Shown one piece after another: positions 1 to 8,230 of a stretch of 64,000 nucleotides of DNA (positions are counted from its first letter, which is position 1; each line of letters begins with the position of its first letter). Source of the stretch: Pseudoxanthomonas sp. z9 (GTDB lineage Bacteria; Pseudomonadota; Gammaproteobacteria; Xanthomonadales; Xanthomonadaceae). The notes beneath the pieces were generated by a model. It was not told the DNA's origin. It was given only the letters and a program-made list of their open reading frames with translations, and did no database searches. The stretch lies in the NCBI RefSeq assembly GCF_006542425.1, contig NZ_VFID01000004.1:434001-498000 (forward strand), given 5' to 3'. A program made the position numbers and the translations under genes.

Positions 1-2391
1 GGCCACGTCGTGCCAGGCGTCGTACAGCGCCGGGCGGATCAGCGCGTTCATGCCGGCGTCCGCGCCGACCCGGCGAATGCCCTGCTTCTCCACCACCTGG
101 GTGACATGGGTCAACAGCGCACCGGACTCGGCCACCAGGTAGCGGCCCGGCTCGATGATCAACTGGTAGGCCGGATACGCGGCCTTGATCTCGGCCAGGC
201 CGATGGCCCAGGACTCCAGATCGAAGGGCTCGTCCTCGGCCGCATAGGGAATCGGCAGGCCGCCGCCGATGTCGATGCTCTCGATGGTGCCGATCTGGTC
301 GGCCAGCCCGCCCAGTTCGTCGCTGACCTGCTTCCAGTGCAGCGGCGTCTCCACGCCGCTGCCCAGGTGCGCATGCAGGCCGACGATGCGGATGTCGAGC
401 GCGCGCGCGGTGGCCAGGAACTCGTCCAGGCGCGCCAGCGGCAGGCCGAACTTGGAGGTCTTGCCGCCGGTCTTGACCTTGTCATGGTGACCGTCGCCGC
501 GTCCCAGGTCGATGCGTACCCACAGCGTGCGGCCCCGGAACACCTCGGGCCAGTTCCGCAGCGCCTCGACGTTGTCCAGGGTGACGATGACCCCGTGCGA
601 CAGCGCGAATTCGTACTCGCCGCGCGGCGCGAAGCTGGGGGTGAACAGCACGTTCTGCGGCGCCAGCGAAGGCACTTCCGCGAACACACGCTCCAGCTCG
701 CCTTGCGACACGCACTCCAGGCCGAAGCCCTCGCCGGCGATCGCGCGCAGCACGGCCGGATGCGAGTTGGCCTTGATCGCGTAGAAGCGGCGATCGATCG
801 CGGCGATGCCGGCCAGCGCGCGGGCGCGCGCCCGCACGGTCGGCAGGTGGTAGACGTAACGCGGCGTGCCGACGCCGGCCAGCGACAGCAGGCGTTCGCG
901 TTCCTTCGGCGCCTGCCACCACGGCGTGCCGCGGCGGCGGATCGCGCCATTGATCTCGCGCCAGCTCGGGCCGAACACGCTGGTCTCGTCGGTGGGCATC
1001 GCGCCGCTGTCGATCAGCGCGGCATGCAGCACCGGCAGCATGCCGTCGGCGGTGGCCTCGTCGATGACGAAGGTCAGGTTGAGGTCGTTGGACGACTGCG
1101 AAATCAGGTGCACGCGTTCGCGGCCGAACATCGCCCACACGTCCGACAGCTTGTGCAGCAGCGAGCGCATGCCGCGGCCGACCAGGGTGATCGCGGTGCA
1201 CGGCGCGATGACCTTGACCCGGCAGACCTCGGCCAGATCCGCCGACAGTGCCGCCAGCACGTCGGTGCTGACCAGGTTCTCGCTGGGGTCCAGCGACACG
1301 GTGACGTTGGTCTCCGACGAACCGATCAGGTCCACCGACAGGCCGTGCTTCTTGAAACGGGCGAACACGTCGGCCAGGAAGCCGACCTGCTGCCACATGC
1401 CGATGCCTTCCATTGACACCAGCACGATGCCGTTGCGGCGGCTCACCGCCTTCACGCCGGGCACGGTGGCGGCCTTGTCGTCGATGCTGGTGCCCGGCAG
1501 GTCCGGGCGCTCGGTATCCAGGATCGCCATCGGCACGCCGGCGTTGCGGCACGGCTTGATCGAGCGCGGGTGCAACACCTTGGCGCCGGTGGTGGCGATT
1601 TCCTGCGCTTCGTAATAATCCAGCCGGGTCAGCAGGCGCGCATCCGGCACTTCGCGCGGATTGGCGCTGAACATGCCGGGCACGTCGGTCCAGATTTCCA
1701 CCCGGCGCGCGCCCAGCAGCGCACCGAAGTACGCCGCGGAGGTGTCCGAACCACCGCGTCCCAGGATCGCCGTGCCGCCGTCGCCGTGGCGGGCGATGAA
1801 GCCCTGGGTCAGCAGCATCGCGCAGTCCTGCGCGGCGAACGCGCGGCGCCAGTCCTGATCCGGCGCGGTCGCGCAGGAGACCGACAGGCGCTGCGCCCAC
1901 GCGCTCTGGTTGGGCAGGATGCTGGCCTGCAGCCAGTGGCGTGCATCCATCCAGCCGAAGTCCAGTCCCTGCGACTTCAGGTAGGCCGCGCCCAGTGTGG
2001 AAGACAGGAGTTCGCCCTGCGCCAGCACCTCGGCCTGCCAGTCCAGGCTGCGGGCCGCGGCGCGCGGGTCGGTCAGCAGATCACGCAGCGCCGCCAAACG
2101 GACGCCCAGCACCGCGTCGACATCCAGTTCCAGCTCGGCGGCGAATTCGCGATGGCGCTGGTCCAGTTTCGCGACGCGTTCGGCGCTGTCGGCCGCACCG
2201 TCGGCGATCGCGGTTAACTCGTTGGTGACACCGGACAACGCCGACACCACCACCAGCACGCGCGCGCCCTGCTCGTCCGCCCGTTTTTTCGCCAATCGAC
2301 CAATCGTGTCCCAACGATGACGACGGGACACCGAAGTGCCACCGAACTTGAGGACGATCCAGGGATCAGGCGCGATAGGGGCGGAGGGCAT
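1..2391 (-). CDS. Bifunctional aspartate kinase / diaminopimelate decarboxylase (3' end cut by window)
   Basis: Fusion of aspartokinase (first step of the aspartate pathway) with diaminopimelate decarboxylase (last step to lysine). At least 797 codons are visible and the C-terminus lies outside the window. The ATG at 2391 opens with the kinase motif KFGGTSV (residues 15-21). The decarboxylase half begins near residue 480 and shows the PLP lysine motif YAIKANSHPAV with K540. The last visible residues, ALYDAWHDVA, are typical of LysA. This fusion is well known in Xanthomonas and relatives. It is divergent from the PhzF pair. Family assignment is firm; allosteric behaviour of the kinase cannot be read from sequence. 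Confidence 0.93.
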   Translation of the reverse strand, partial: MPSAPIAPDPWIVLKFGGTSVSRRHRWDTIGRLAKKRADEQGARVLVVVSALSGVTNELTAIADGAADSAERVAKLDQRHREFAAELELDVDAVLGVRLAALRDLLTDPRAAARSLDWQAEVLAQGELLSSTLGAAYLKSQGLDFGWMDARHWLQASILPNQSAWAQRLSVSCATAPDQDWRRAFAAQDCAMLLTQGFIARHGDGGTAILGRGGSDTSAAYFGALLGARRVEIWTDVPGMFSANPREVPDARLLTRLDYYEAQEIATTGAKVLHPRSIKPCRNAGVPMAILDTERPDLPGTSIDDKAATVPGVKAVSRRNGIVLVSMEGIGMWQQVGFLADVFARFKKHGLSVDLIGSSETNVTVSLDPSENLVSTDVLAALSADLAEVCRVKVIAPCTAITLVGRGMRSLLHKLSDVWAMFGRERVHLISQSSNDLNLTFVIDEATADGMLPVLHAALIDSGAMPTDETSVFGPSWREINGAIRRRGTPWWQAPKERERLLSLAGVGTPRYVYHLPTVRARARALAGIAAIDRRFYAIKANSHPAVLRAIAGEGFGLECVSQGELERVFAEVPSLAPQNVLFTPSFAPRGEYEFALSHGVIVTLDNVEALRNWPEVFRGRTLWVRIDLGRGDGHHDKVKTGGKTSKFGLPLARLDEFLATARALDIRIVGLHAHLGSGVETPLHWKQVSDELGGLADQIGTIESIDIGGGLPIPYAAEDEPFDLESWAIGLAEIKAAYPAYQLIIEPGRYLVAESGALLTHVTQVVEKQGIRRVGADAGMNALIRPALYDAWHDVA

Positions 2392-2497
2392 GGATAGAAT
2401 GGTGGGGAAATGCCCGAAACATTCGGGCGTGAACCCTCGATTCTAGCCGAACGCCCCGCCGAATTTGGCCCGGACCGGCACCGACGGACAGCGACCC

Positions 2498-3373
2498 ATG
2501 CGCCCTCGCCGCTACCTGCAGCTCGACGTCTTCGCCGACCGCCCCGGCGCCGGCAATCCGCTGGGCGTCGTGCTGGACGCCGCCGACCTGGATACCGCTG
2601 CCATGCAGGCGTTCGCGGCCTGGACCCGGCTGTCCGAAACCATCTTCTTCCTGCCGCCGACGTCGGCCGAGGCGGATTACCGCATCCGCATCTTCACCCC
2701 GCGCCGGGAGCTGCCGTTCGCCGGCCATCCCAGCATCGGCGCGGCTTGGGCGGCGCTGGAAACCGGGCTGGCGCCGGAAACCGGCGCGCTGGTGCAGGAA
2801 TGCGAAGCCGGCCTGCTGCCGGTGCGGGTGGAAGGCCGTGGCGCCGAGCGTCTGGTGCGGCTACGCGCGCCGGCGGCGCGTCCGCAGCCGGTATCCGCAC
2901 CGGTGCACGACCTGCTCGCCGCAGTGCTCGCGCGGCTCCCGCTCGGCCCGTTGCCCGCCGCGCTCTGGAACAACGGCCCCGCGTGGTGGCTGGTCGAACT
3001 GGCGGACGCCGACGCGGTGCGCGCGCTGGCGCCCGACCTTCCCGCCATCGACGCGCTGAGCCGGGCCAGCGGCGCGATCGGCCTGGCGGTGTTCGGCCAG
3101 ACCGCGGCGAACCAAAAATGCGCGCTCGCCGTCCGCGCGTTCTGCCCGGCCGACGACATACCGGAGGATCCAGTGACCGGCAGCGCGAACGCCGCCATCG
3201 GCGCAATGCTGCACGCCGCGGGCCGCTTTCCGGACCCGCATGGCCGCTACATCGCCAGCCAGGGCCGTGAACTGGGGCGCGACGGGCAGGTCACGGTGGA
3301 GCTCGATGCCGCCGGCGACATCTGGATCGGCGGGCAGGTGCAGGCCGTCATCGCCGGCAGCGCGACTTGGTAA
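2498..3373 (+). CDS. PhzF-family isomerase, copy 1
   Basis: 291-residue PhzF/diaminopimelate epimerase-fold protein. PhzF enzymes isomerise trans-2,3-dihydro-3-hydroxyanthranilate in phenazine synthesis, but most homologues have no known substrate. The N-terminal hallmark LDVFADRPGAGNPL, the likely catalytic E47 in RLSETIFF, the GHPSIGAAW segment (near residue 77) and the C-terminal EDPVTGSANAAIG motif are all present. I chose the ATG at 2498 over an in-frame TTG at 2465 because it aligns with the paralogue. No phenazine genes are nearby, so a housekeeping or detoxification isomerase is more likely. It is followed 28 bases later by a close paralogue. Confidence 0.88.
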   Translation: MRPRRYLQLDVFADRPGAGNPLGVVLDAADLDTAAMQAFAAWTRLSETIFFLPPTSAEADYRIRIFTPRRELPFAGHPSIGAAWAALETGLAPETGALVQECEAGLLPVRVEGRGAERLVRLRAPAARPQPVSAPVHDLLAAVLARLPLGPLPAALWNNGPAWWLVELADADAVRALAPDLPAIDALSRASGAIGLAVFGQTAANQKCALAVRAFCPADDIPEDPVTGSANAAIGAMLHAAGRFPDPHGRYIASQGRELGRDGQVTVELDAAGDIWIGGQVQAVIAGSATW

Positions 3374-3401
3374 GCTGCGCGCCCCCACCGAGATTCCCCC
3401 G

Positions 3402-4283
3402 ATGACCCTTCGCCGCTACGTCCAACTGGACGTTTTCGCCGACCGCCCCGGCGCCGGCAATCCGCTTGCCGTGGTCCTGGACGCCGAGGGCCTGGACGAC
3501 GACGCCATGCAGGCGATCGCCCGCTGGACCCGCCTGCCGGAAACCACCTTCGTGTTTCCCGCCCCGTCGACGGAAGCAAGTTACGGCCTGCGCATCTTCA
3601 GTCCGCGCCGCGAAGTGCCATTTGCCGGCCACCCCAGCGTGGGTACCGCCCATGTGGTGCTGGAAGCAGGCCTGGCGGCGCCGCGCGACGGCCTGCTGGT
3701 GCAGGAAGGCATCGCCGGTCGCCTGCCGCTGCGGGTGGATGGCGACGGCGGCACGCGCAGCATCGCCGTGCGCACCCCGCGCGCCAGCGTGCTGAAAACC
3801 GGCGAACCGGCCAACGATCCGCTGTTGCGGGCGGCGCTCGCCGCGCTGCCCGCCGGCCCGTTGCCGCCCGCGCTGGTGGATGGTGGCCGTCGCTGGTGGC
3901 TGGCCCAAGTCCGCGACGAACACGCGCTGCGCACGGCCGTGCCCGACTGGAATGCAATCGCCGCGCTCGCCAAGGCCACCGACAGCATGGGCGTGTGCGC
4001 CTACGCCCTCGCCGACGCCGGCCAGGACTACGACCTGGTGGTTCGCGCCTTCGTCGGCGCACCGGCGGTGTTCGAGGACGCCGCGTCCGGCGCCGCCAAC
4101 GCGACGCTGGCCGCCTGGCTGGCCGAGCGCGGCGCGCTGCCCGCCGGCCGCACCCGCTACACCGTCAGCCAGGGCCGCGAGGTCGGCCATGATGCCCGTC
4201 TGCAACTGCACGTGGACGAGCGTGGCGACGTCTGGTCCGGCGGCCACGTCCGCACGGTGGTCAGCGGCACGCTGGACTGGTGA
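3402..4283 (+). CDS. PhzF-family isomerase, copy 2
   Basis: 293-residue paralogue of the preceding gene, nearly identical at the N-terminus (RRYVQLDVFADRPGAGNPL) and keeping the putative catalytic E47 in RLPETTFV and the GHPSVGTAH motif. The C-terminal motif differs: VFEDAASGAANATL replaces the proline-containing EDPVTGSANA of copy 1, and this region lines the active site in the family. The two genes form a tandem pair on one strand and are probably co-transcribed. Their divergence suggests different substrates, which is inference. Confidence 0.87.
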   Translation: MTLRRYVQLDVFADRPGAGNPLAVVLDAEGLDDDAMQAIARWTRLPETTFVFPAPSTEASYGLRIFSPRREVPFAGHPSVGTAHVVLEAGLAAPRDGLLVQEGIAGRLPLRVDGDGGTRSIAVRTPRASVLKTGEPANDPLLRAALAALPAGPLPPALVDGGRRWWLAQVRDEHALRTAVPDWNAIAALAKATDSMGVCAYALADAGQDYDLVVRAFVGAPAVFEDAASGAANATLAAWLAERGALPAGRTRYTVSQGREVGHDARLQLHVDERGDVWSGGHVRTVVSGTLDW

Positions 4284-4342
4284 TCGGAGCCCCCCGCACC
4301 GCATCGTCCCGGCAAACGGGATGAGTCCGGCAAAGTAAAGAC

Positions 4343-4372
4343 GGCGGCACGCGCCACTCGCGTGCTGCCGCC
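4343..4372. terminator. GC-rich hairpin between convergent genes
   Basis: Imperfect inverted repeat with GGCGGC and GCCGCC ends and a three-base bulge. On the minus strand it is followed by a T-rich run. It lies between the stop of the second PhzF gene and the stop of the amidohydrolase gene and could end transcription from either side. The T-run is short. Confidence 0.35.
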
Positions 4373-4376
4373 GGTT

Positions 4377-6041
4377 TCAGCGCGCCTCGTAGACCGGCTG
4401 GCCGTCCACCCAGGTGGAACGGATATGCAACTCATCCAACTGCGCAGCCGGCACCGCCAGCGGATCCTCGTCGAGGATCACGAAATCCGCGCGCAGCCCC
4501 GGCGCCAATTGGCCCACTTCCTTCTCGTCGCGTCCCGCCCAGGCGGCATCGGCGGTGAACCCGCGCACCGCCTCGGCGGCGCTGAGCCGCTGATCCGGCT
4601 GCCATCCACCGGGCGGCTGGCCGTCGTGGTCCTGGCGGGTCACCGCCGCATACAGGCCCAGCCGCGGGTCCACCGATTCCACCGGGAAATCAGAGCCCAG
4701 CGCGAGTCGCGCGCCGCTGTGCAGGAATCGCTGCCAGGCGTAGGCGCCGAGGATGCGCTGCGGACCAACCCGATCCTCCGCCCACGGCATGTCCGAGGTC
4801 GCATGGGTCGGTTGCATCGAGGCGATCACGCCCAGCCTGGCAAACCGCGGGATGTCCTCCTGCGCGACGATCTGCGAATGCTCGATGCGCCAGCGGTGAT
4901 CCGAGCCCGCGCCATCGCCCAGCACCTTCTCGTAGGTGTCCAGCACGATCCGGTTGCCGCGATCGCCGATCGCGTGGGTCGCCACCTGCACGCCGCATCC
5001 GCGCGCCTTGCGCACCGAGGCCTCGTAGCTCGCCGGATCGGTGACCAGCAGGCCGCGGTTGCCGTGATCATCGCTGTATTCGTCCAGCATGGCCGCGCCA
5101 CGGCTGCCCAGCGCGCCGTCGATGTAAAGCTTCACGCCGCGCATCTCCAGGCGTCCGCCCGCATGCCGGTAGAGCCCATTGGCGCACAGATCCGCCAGCG
5201 CGTTTCCGTCGCCGTCGGCATAGGCATCCACCCGCAGCGGGAGACGGCCCTGATCGGCGAAGCGCTTGAACAGCACCAGATCCTCGCGTGACACACCCAT
5301 GTCGTGCACGCCGGTCAGGCCATGCCGCACCGCCGCATCGAACGCCTTGGCGGCGGCCTGCTCGCGGGTCGCATCATCGGCGGGCGGAATCACCGCGTAT
5401 ACCAGTCCCATCGCGCCGTCGACGAATACGCCGGTCGGCTTGCCGCCGGCGCGCTCGATGCGGCCGCCATCCGGTTGCCAATCCCCTTCCAGCGATCTGG
5501 CCGACTTCGCTGCCACCGCGCGCAACGCCGCCGAATTCGCCCAGCCGGCATGCCCGTCCACGCGCTCCAGCCACACCGGGCGATCCGGGAACGCGGCATC
5601 CAGATCCGCGACCGTCGGGAACTGCTTCTCGGGCCAGTCGTTCTGATCCCAGCCACCGCCCAGCACCCAGGCATCCTTCGGCAAATCCCGCGCATAGGCG
5701 CGCAGGCGTTCCACGATCTCCTGCTTGCTGCGTGTGCCGGTCAGATCCGCGCGCATGAGTGCGAAGCCCAGCCCCATCAGGTGGCCATGCGCATCGATGA
5801 GTCCCGGAATCACCGTCTTGCCGGTCGCCTCGACGTGACCGGCCTGTGGATACTTCGCGCGCAGTTCCGCCGCATCGCCCAACGCCAGCAACCGCCCCGT
5901 CGAATCCCAGGCCATGGCCTGGACCTGCGGTCGCTGCGGATCCGAGGTATGGATGCGATCGGCGGTCAACACGGTGACCTCCGCCGCCAGGCCCGCTCCC
6001 GACATCGCGCCCAGTACCATCGCCAGCAAGCATCTGCGCAT
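4377..6041 (-). CDS. Exported amidohydrolase (YtcJ-like)
   Basis: 554-residue metal-dependent amidohydrolase of the YtcJ-like branch. A Sec signal peptide (MRRCLLAMVLGAMSGAGLAA) predicts a periplasmic enzyme. The HxH metal motif lies at H85/H87 in LIDAHGHLMG. Further family blocks are VLGGGWDQNDWP, WLERVDGHAGWANS, GVHDMGVS, KLYIDGALGSRGAAM, HAIGDRGNR and LGSDFPVES, which supply the other metal ligands. The C-terminus (PLAVPAAQLDELHIRSTWVDG) is the usual composite beta domain. The natural substrate is unknown for most homologues; an amide or imide hydrolase is the safe statement. Confidence 0.88.
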   Translation of the reverse strand: MRRCLLAMVLGAMSGAGLAAEVTVLTADRIHTSDPQRPQVQAMAWDSTGRLLALGDAAELRAKYPQAGHVEATGKTVIPGLIDAHGHLMGLGFALMRADLTGTRSKQEIVERLRAYARDLPKDAWVLGGGWDQNDWPEKQFPTVADLDAAFPDRPVWLERVDGHAGWANSAALRAVAAKSARSLEGDWQPDGGRIERAGGKPTGVFVDGAMGLVYAVIPPADDATREQAAAKAFDAAVRHGLTGVHDMGVSREDLVLFKRFADQGRLPLRVDAYADGDGNALADLCANGLYRHAGGRLEMRGVKLYIDGALGSRGAAMLDEYSDDHGNRGLLVTDPASYEASVRKARGCGVQVATHAIGDRGNRIVLDTYEKVLGDGAGSDHRWRIEHSQIVAQEDIPRFARLGVIASMQPTHATSDMPWAEDRVGPQRILGAYAWQRFLHSGARLALGSDFPVESVDPRLGLYAAVTRQDHDGQPPGGWQPDQRLSAAEAVRGFTADAAWAGRDEKEVGQLAPGLRADFVILDEDPLAVPAAQLDELHIRSTWVDGQPVYEAR

Positions 6042-6106
6042 TCCCCGCTCCCGTGTGTTTGAACCCGGGCGACTATGCGTTCGATGGCCGCTCCGTTCAA
6101 GCGCCG

Positions 6107-6137
6107 GAAAACGGAAGGGGCCCCGCAGGGCCCCTTC
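6107..6137 (-). terminator. Rho-independent terminator of the glycine-zipper gene
   Basis: Perfect 10-bp stem GAAGGGGCCC / GGGCCCCTTC with a CGCA loop. Read on the minus strand the stem is followed by CGTTTTCC. It lies just past the stop codon at 6153. Confidence 0.65.
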
Positions 6138-6152
6138 GCGTGATGCGCCGGA

Positions 6153-6824
6153 TTACTCCGGCCGCACGTCCACCCTGACCCGGATCCGATCGCCGGGGTG
6201 GTAGCTGGTGCGGGTGTGATAGGTGCGGTTGGCGTATTCGTAGGTCACGTCGTAACCGGTGACCCGGCCGTCGCCGCCATAGCCGTTGTAGCCGCCGTTG
6301 ACCGGCTCGGGATCGCAGACCCGGACCGTGCCGCGCCGGGCCTGGCGATTGCGCTGGGTGTTGTCGTAGATCGAACGCCCGGCCATGCCACCCACCATCG
6401 AACCCACCGCGGTGCCCACATAGCGGCCGCTGCCATCGCCGATCTTGCTGCCGAGCACGGCACCGGCGATGCCGCCGATCACCGTGGCCACAGTGCGGCC
6501 GGTGTCGGTGCCGCGGTAGCGATCGTCGCCATGGCGGTCATCGCGATAGCGATCATCGTCGCCGTAGTAACCATCATTCCGGTAGCCGCCGTCGTCATAG
6601 ACATACTGATCGTCGGCGTCGCGGTAGTAGCAACGCTGCGAGGTACTGACGGTGCGACCGCCGTAGCGATCGCCCTCGATGATCGGATCCACCCGGACCA
6701 CCCTGGCGTAGTCGTACTCGCCGCTGGAGTAGCGATCCCCGTAGCCGCCGGAATAGGACTGCGCCGAAGCGGCGCCGGAAGCCAACAGGCCGAACGCTAG
6801 CAGGGATGTCGAAAGGCGGTTCAT
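6153..6824 (-). CDS. Glycine-zipper 2TM envelope protein, tyrosine/aspartate-rich
   Basis: 223-residue exported protein. The start at 6824 has GGGGAG upstream and gives a clear signal peptide (MNRLSTSLLAFGLLASGAASA). The middle is a low-complexity stretch rich in Tyr, Asp, Gly and Arg. Next comes a glycine-zipper hairpin (GIAGAVLGSKIG, then VGTAVGSMVGGMAG), as in 17 kDa antigen/SlyB-type outer-membrane-associated proteins. The C-terminal domain has conserved CDPEPVNGGYNGY and TYEYANRTYHTRTSYHPGDRI. Function is unknown; an envelope-integrity role is inferred from the family. Confidence 0.82.
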   Translation of the reverse strand: MNRLSTSLLAFGLLASGAASAQSYSGGYGDRYSSGEYDYARVVRVDPIIEGDRYGGRTVSTSQRCYYRDADDQYVYDDGGYRNDGYYGDDDRYRDDRHGDDRYRGTDTGRTVATVIGGIAGAVLGSKIGDGSGRYVGTAVGSMVGGMAGRSIYDNTQRNRQARRGTVRVCDPEPVNGGYNGYGGDGRVTGYDVTYEYANRTYHTRTSYHPGDRIRVRVDVRPE

Positions 6825-6891
6825 GCGGAACTCCCCACGCCGGGATGGCGTGCGCGCATCGTCGAGTCGGACGGGTGAAAACAGACTGAAC

Positions 6892-7596
6892 TCAAGCGGC
6901 CGCGCCGGTGGCATTTAGCCATTCGACAGCTTGCCGCGCGGCTTGCGGCGCATCCCGGCCCATGAGCGGCGCCAGGTGGCCGCCGGCCAGCTCGACGAAT
7001 GCACCGCCGGCCTGCCCGGCCAGCTGCCGTACCGCCTGCGCGGGAACGTCCTCGTCCCGCCGCGAGGCCATGAACAACGCGGGGCAAGCCGGCATTGCCG
7101 CCATGATGCCGGACTGGGCCGCGCGCAGCGCCGCGCCGGATTCGTCGCGCCAGCGACGCAGCGCGTACAGGACCGAAGCGGGATCGGATTCGGGCATCGC
7201 CCGGCGCGTGGAAGCCAGCCGCGCGTGCCGCCGCCAGGGCACCCGCGCGGGCCACTCGCGCGCCGGCAGCAGGGTGTGCAAGGGTGCCGGCGGCAACGGA
7301 TTGATCACGACCAGCGCGTCGGCGTCCGCCGCCGCCTGCAATGCGAGCAGGCCGCCCATGCTCGCCCCGACCACCACGCGCGGACGCGGCAATGCCGCCA
7401 GCCACGCCGCGGCCTGCCGTCGATAGTGATCCCATTCCGTCGCCTCGAGTCCGGCATCCGCCGGCTGCAGATCCGGTGCGCTGACGGCGATGCCCTGCGC
7501 GCGCCATATGCCGCCCCAGAGGTTCCATTCCCAGCCACCGCCGCCCGCGCCATGCAGGAACAATGCGCTCCAGGCCGACGCGCCACGCTCAGGCAA
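6892..7596 (-). CDS. Alpha/beta-fold hydrolase
   Basis: 234-residue alpha/beta hydrolase. The oxyanion motif LFLHGAGGGG, nucleophile elbow GASMGG (S79), an acid near D181/D183 and the catalytic H207 in AGGHLAPL form a complete triad. There is no signal peptide, so it is cytoplasmic. The start is a TTG at 7596 inside the end of the OsmC-like gene (8-base overlap); no upstream ATG is available, and coupling to the OsmC gene is likely. The substrate is unknown; the family includes esterases and lipases. Confidence 0.8.
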   Translation of the reverse strand: MPERGASAWSALFLHGAGGGGWEWNLWGGIWRAQGIAVSAPDLQPADAGLEATEWDHYRRQAAAWLAALPRPRVVVGASMGGLLALQAAADADALVVINPLPPAPLHTLLPAREWPARVPWRRHARLASTRRAMPESDPASVLYALRRWRDESGAALRAAQSGIMAAMPACPALFMASRRDEDVPAQAVRQLAGQAGGAFVELAGGHLAPLMGRDAPQAARQAVEWLNATGAAA

Positions 7597-8026
7597 GCAG
7601 GGTCGCTTCCATCGACACCGGCACCGCCAGCGCGCGCGAGATCAGGCAACCCGCCTTGGCCTGGTTCGCGATGTCGTCGAACTGCGCGCCGCTGATGCCG
7701 GGCACGCGGGCCGACACGATCAGCTTGATGCCGGTGATGGTCGGTCCCGGATCCATGCCCGGCTCCATCGTCGCCTCGGCGCGGGTCTGGATGATCTCCG
7801 GGGTGAATCCGGCCTTCCCCAGCACCGCCGACAGCGCCATGCTGAAACAGCCCGCATGCGCCGCCGCCAGCAGTTCTTCCGGATTGGTGCCCTTCTCGTC
7901 GCCGAAGCGGGTCTTGAACGAATAATTCTGGGCGTCGAAAAGCCCGCTCTGTGGCGTGCTGATGTTGCCCTTGCCGGCCTGCAGGTCGCCCTTCCACACC
8001 GCGTCCGCGTAACGTTTCAAAGCCAT
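7589..8026 (-). CDS. OsmC/Ohr-family peroxiredoxin-like protein
   Basis: 145-residue OsmC family member, which reduces organic hydroperoxides with two cysteines. C60 (in AAAHAGCFSMAL) and C127 (in QAKAGCLISRAL) are the active-site pair and both are present. The sequence MALKRYADAVWKGDLQAGKG resembles OsmC more than Ohr. The start at 8026 has the Shine-Dalgarno GAGGAGCG. It is divergent from the EF-G paralogue across about 200 bases that contain a TACAC/GTGTA inverted repeat near 8062-8082. It is coupled to the downstream hydrolase. Confidence 0.9.
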   Translation of the reverse strand: MALKRYADAVWKGDLQAGKGNISTPQSGLFDAQNYSFKTRFGDEKGTNPEELLAAAHAGCFSMALSAVLGKAGFTPEIIQTRAEATMEPGMDPGPTITGIKLIVSARVPGISGAQFDDIANQAKAGCLISRALAVPVSMEATLLA

Positions 8027-8230
8027 GGCTGTCGCTCCTCGTCCAGGGGGAGCCCGGAGCTTACACCCGCGCGCGTGTAGCGCCGGTTGCGCGTTGCGAC
8101 TTGACCCCGCCGCCGGTGCGTCCGATGCTGGCTCCCCGCCATGACCGCCCGCCGAGCGCACGCTCACGGGTCGCGCCGGCCCGGACAGCCATGACGGCCC
8201 TTCGACCCAACTCCCGGGAGGAACGGCCTC

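Noticed and set aside
2498..4283. Phenazine biosynthesis cluster
   Set aside because: Only PhzF-like genes are present; no other phz gene is nearby and most PhzF homologues are unrelated to phenazines.
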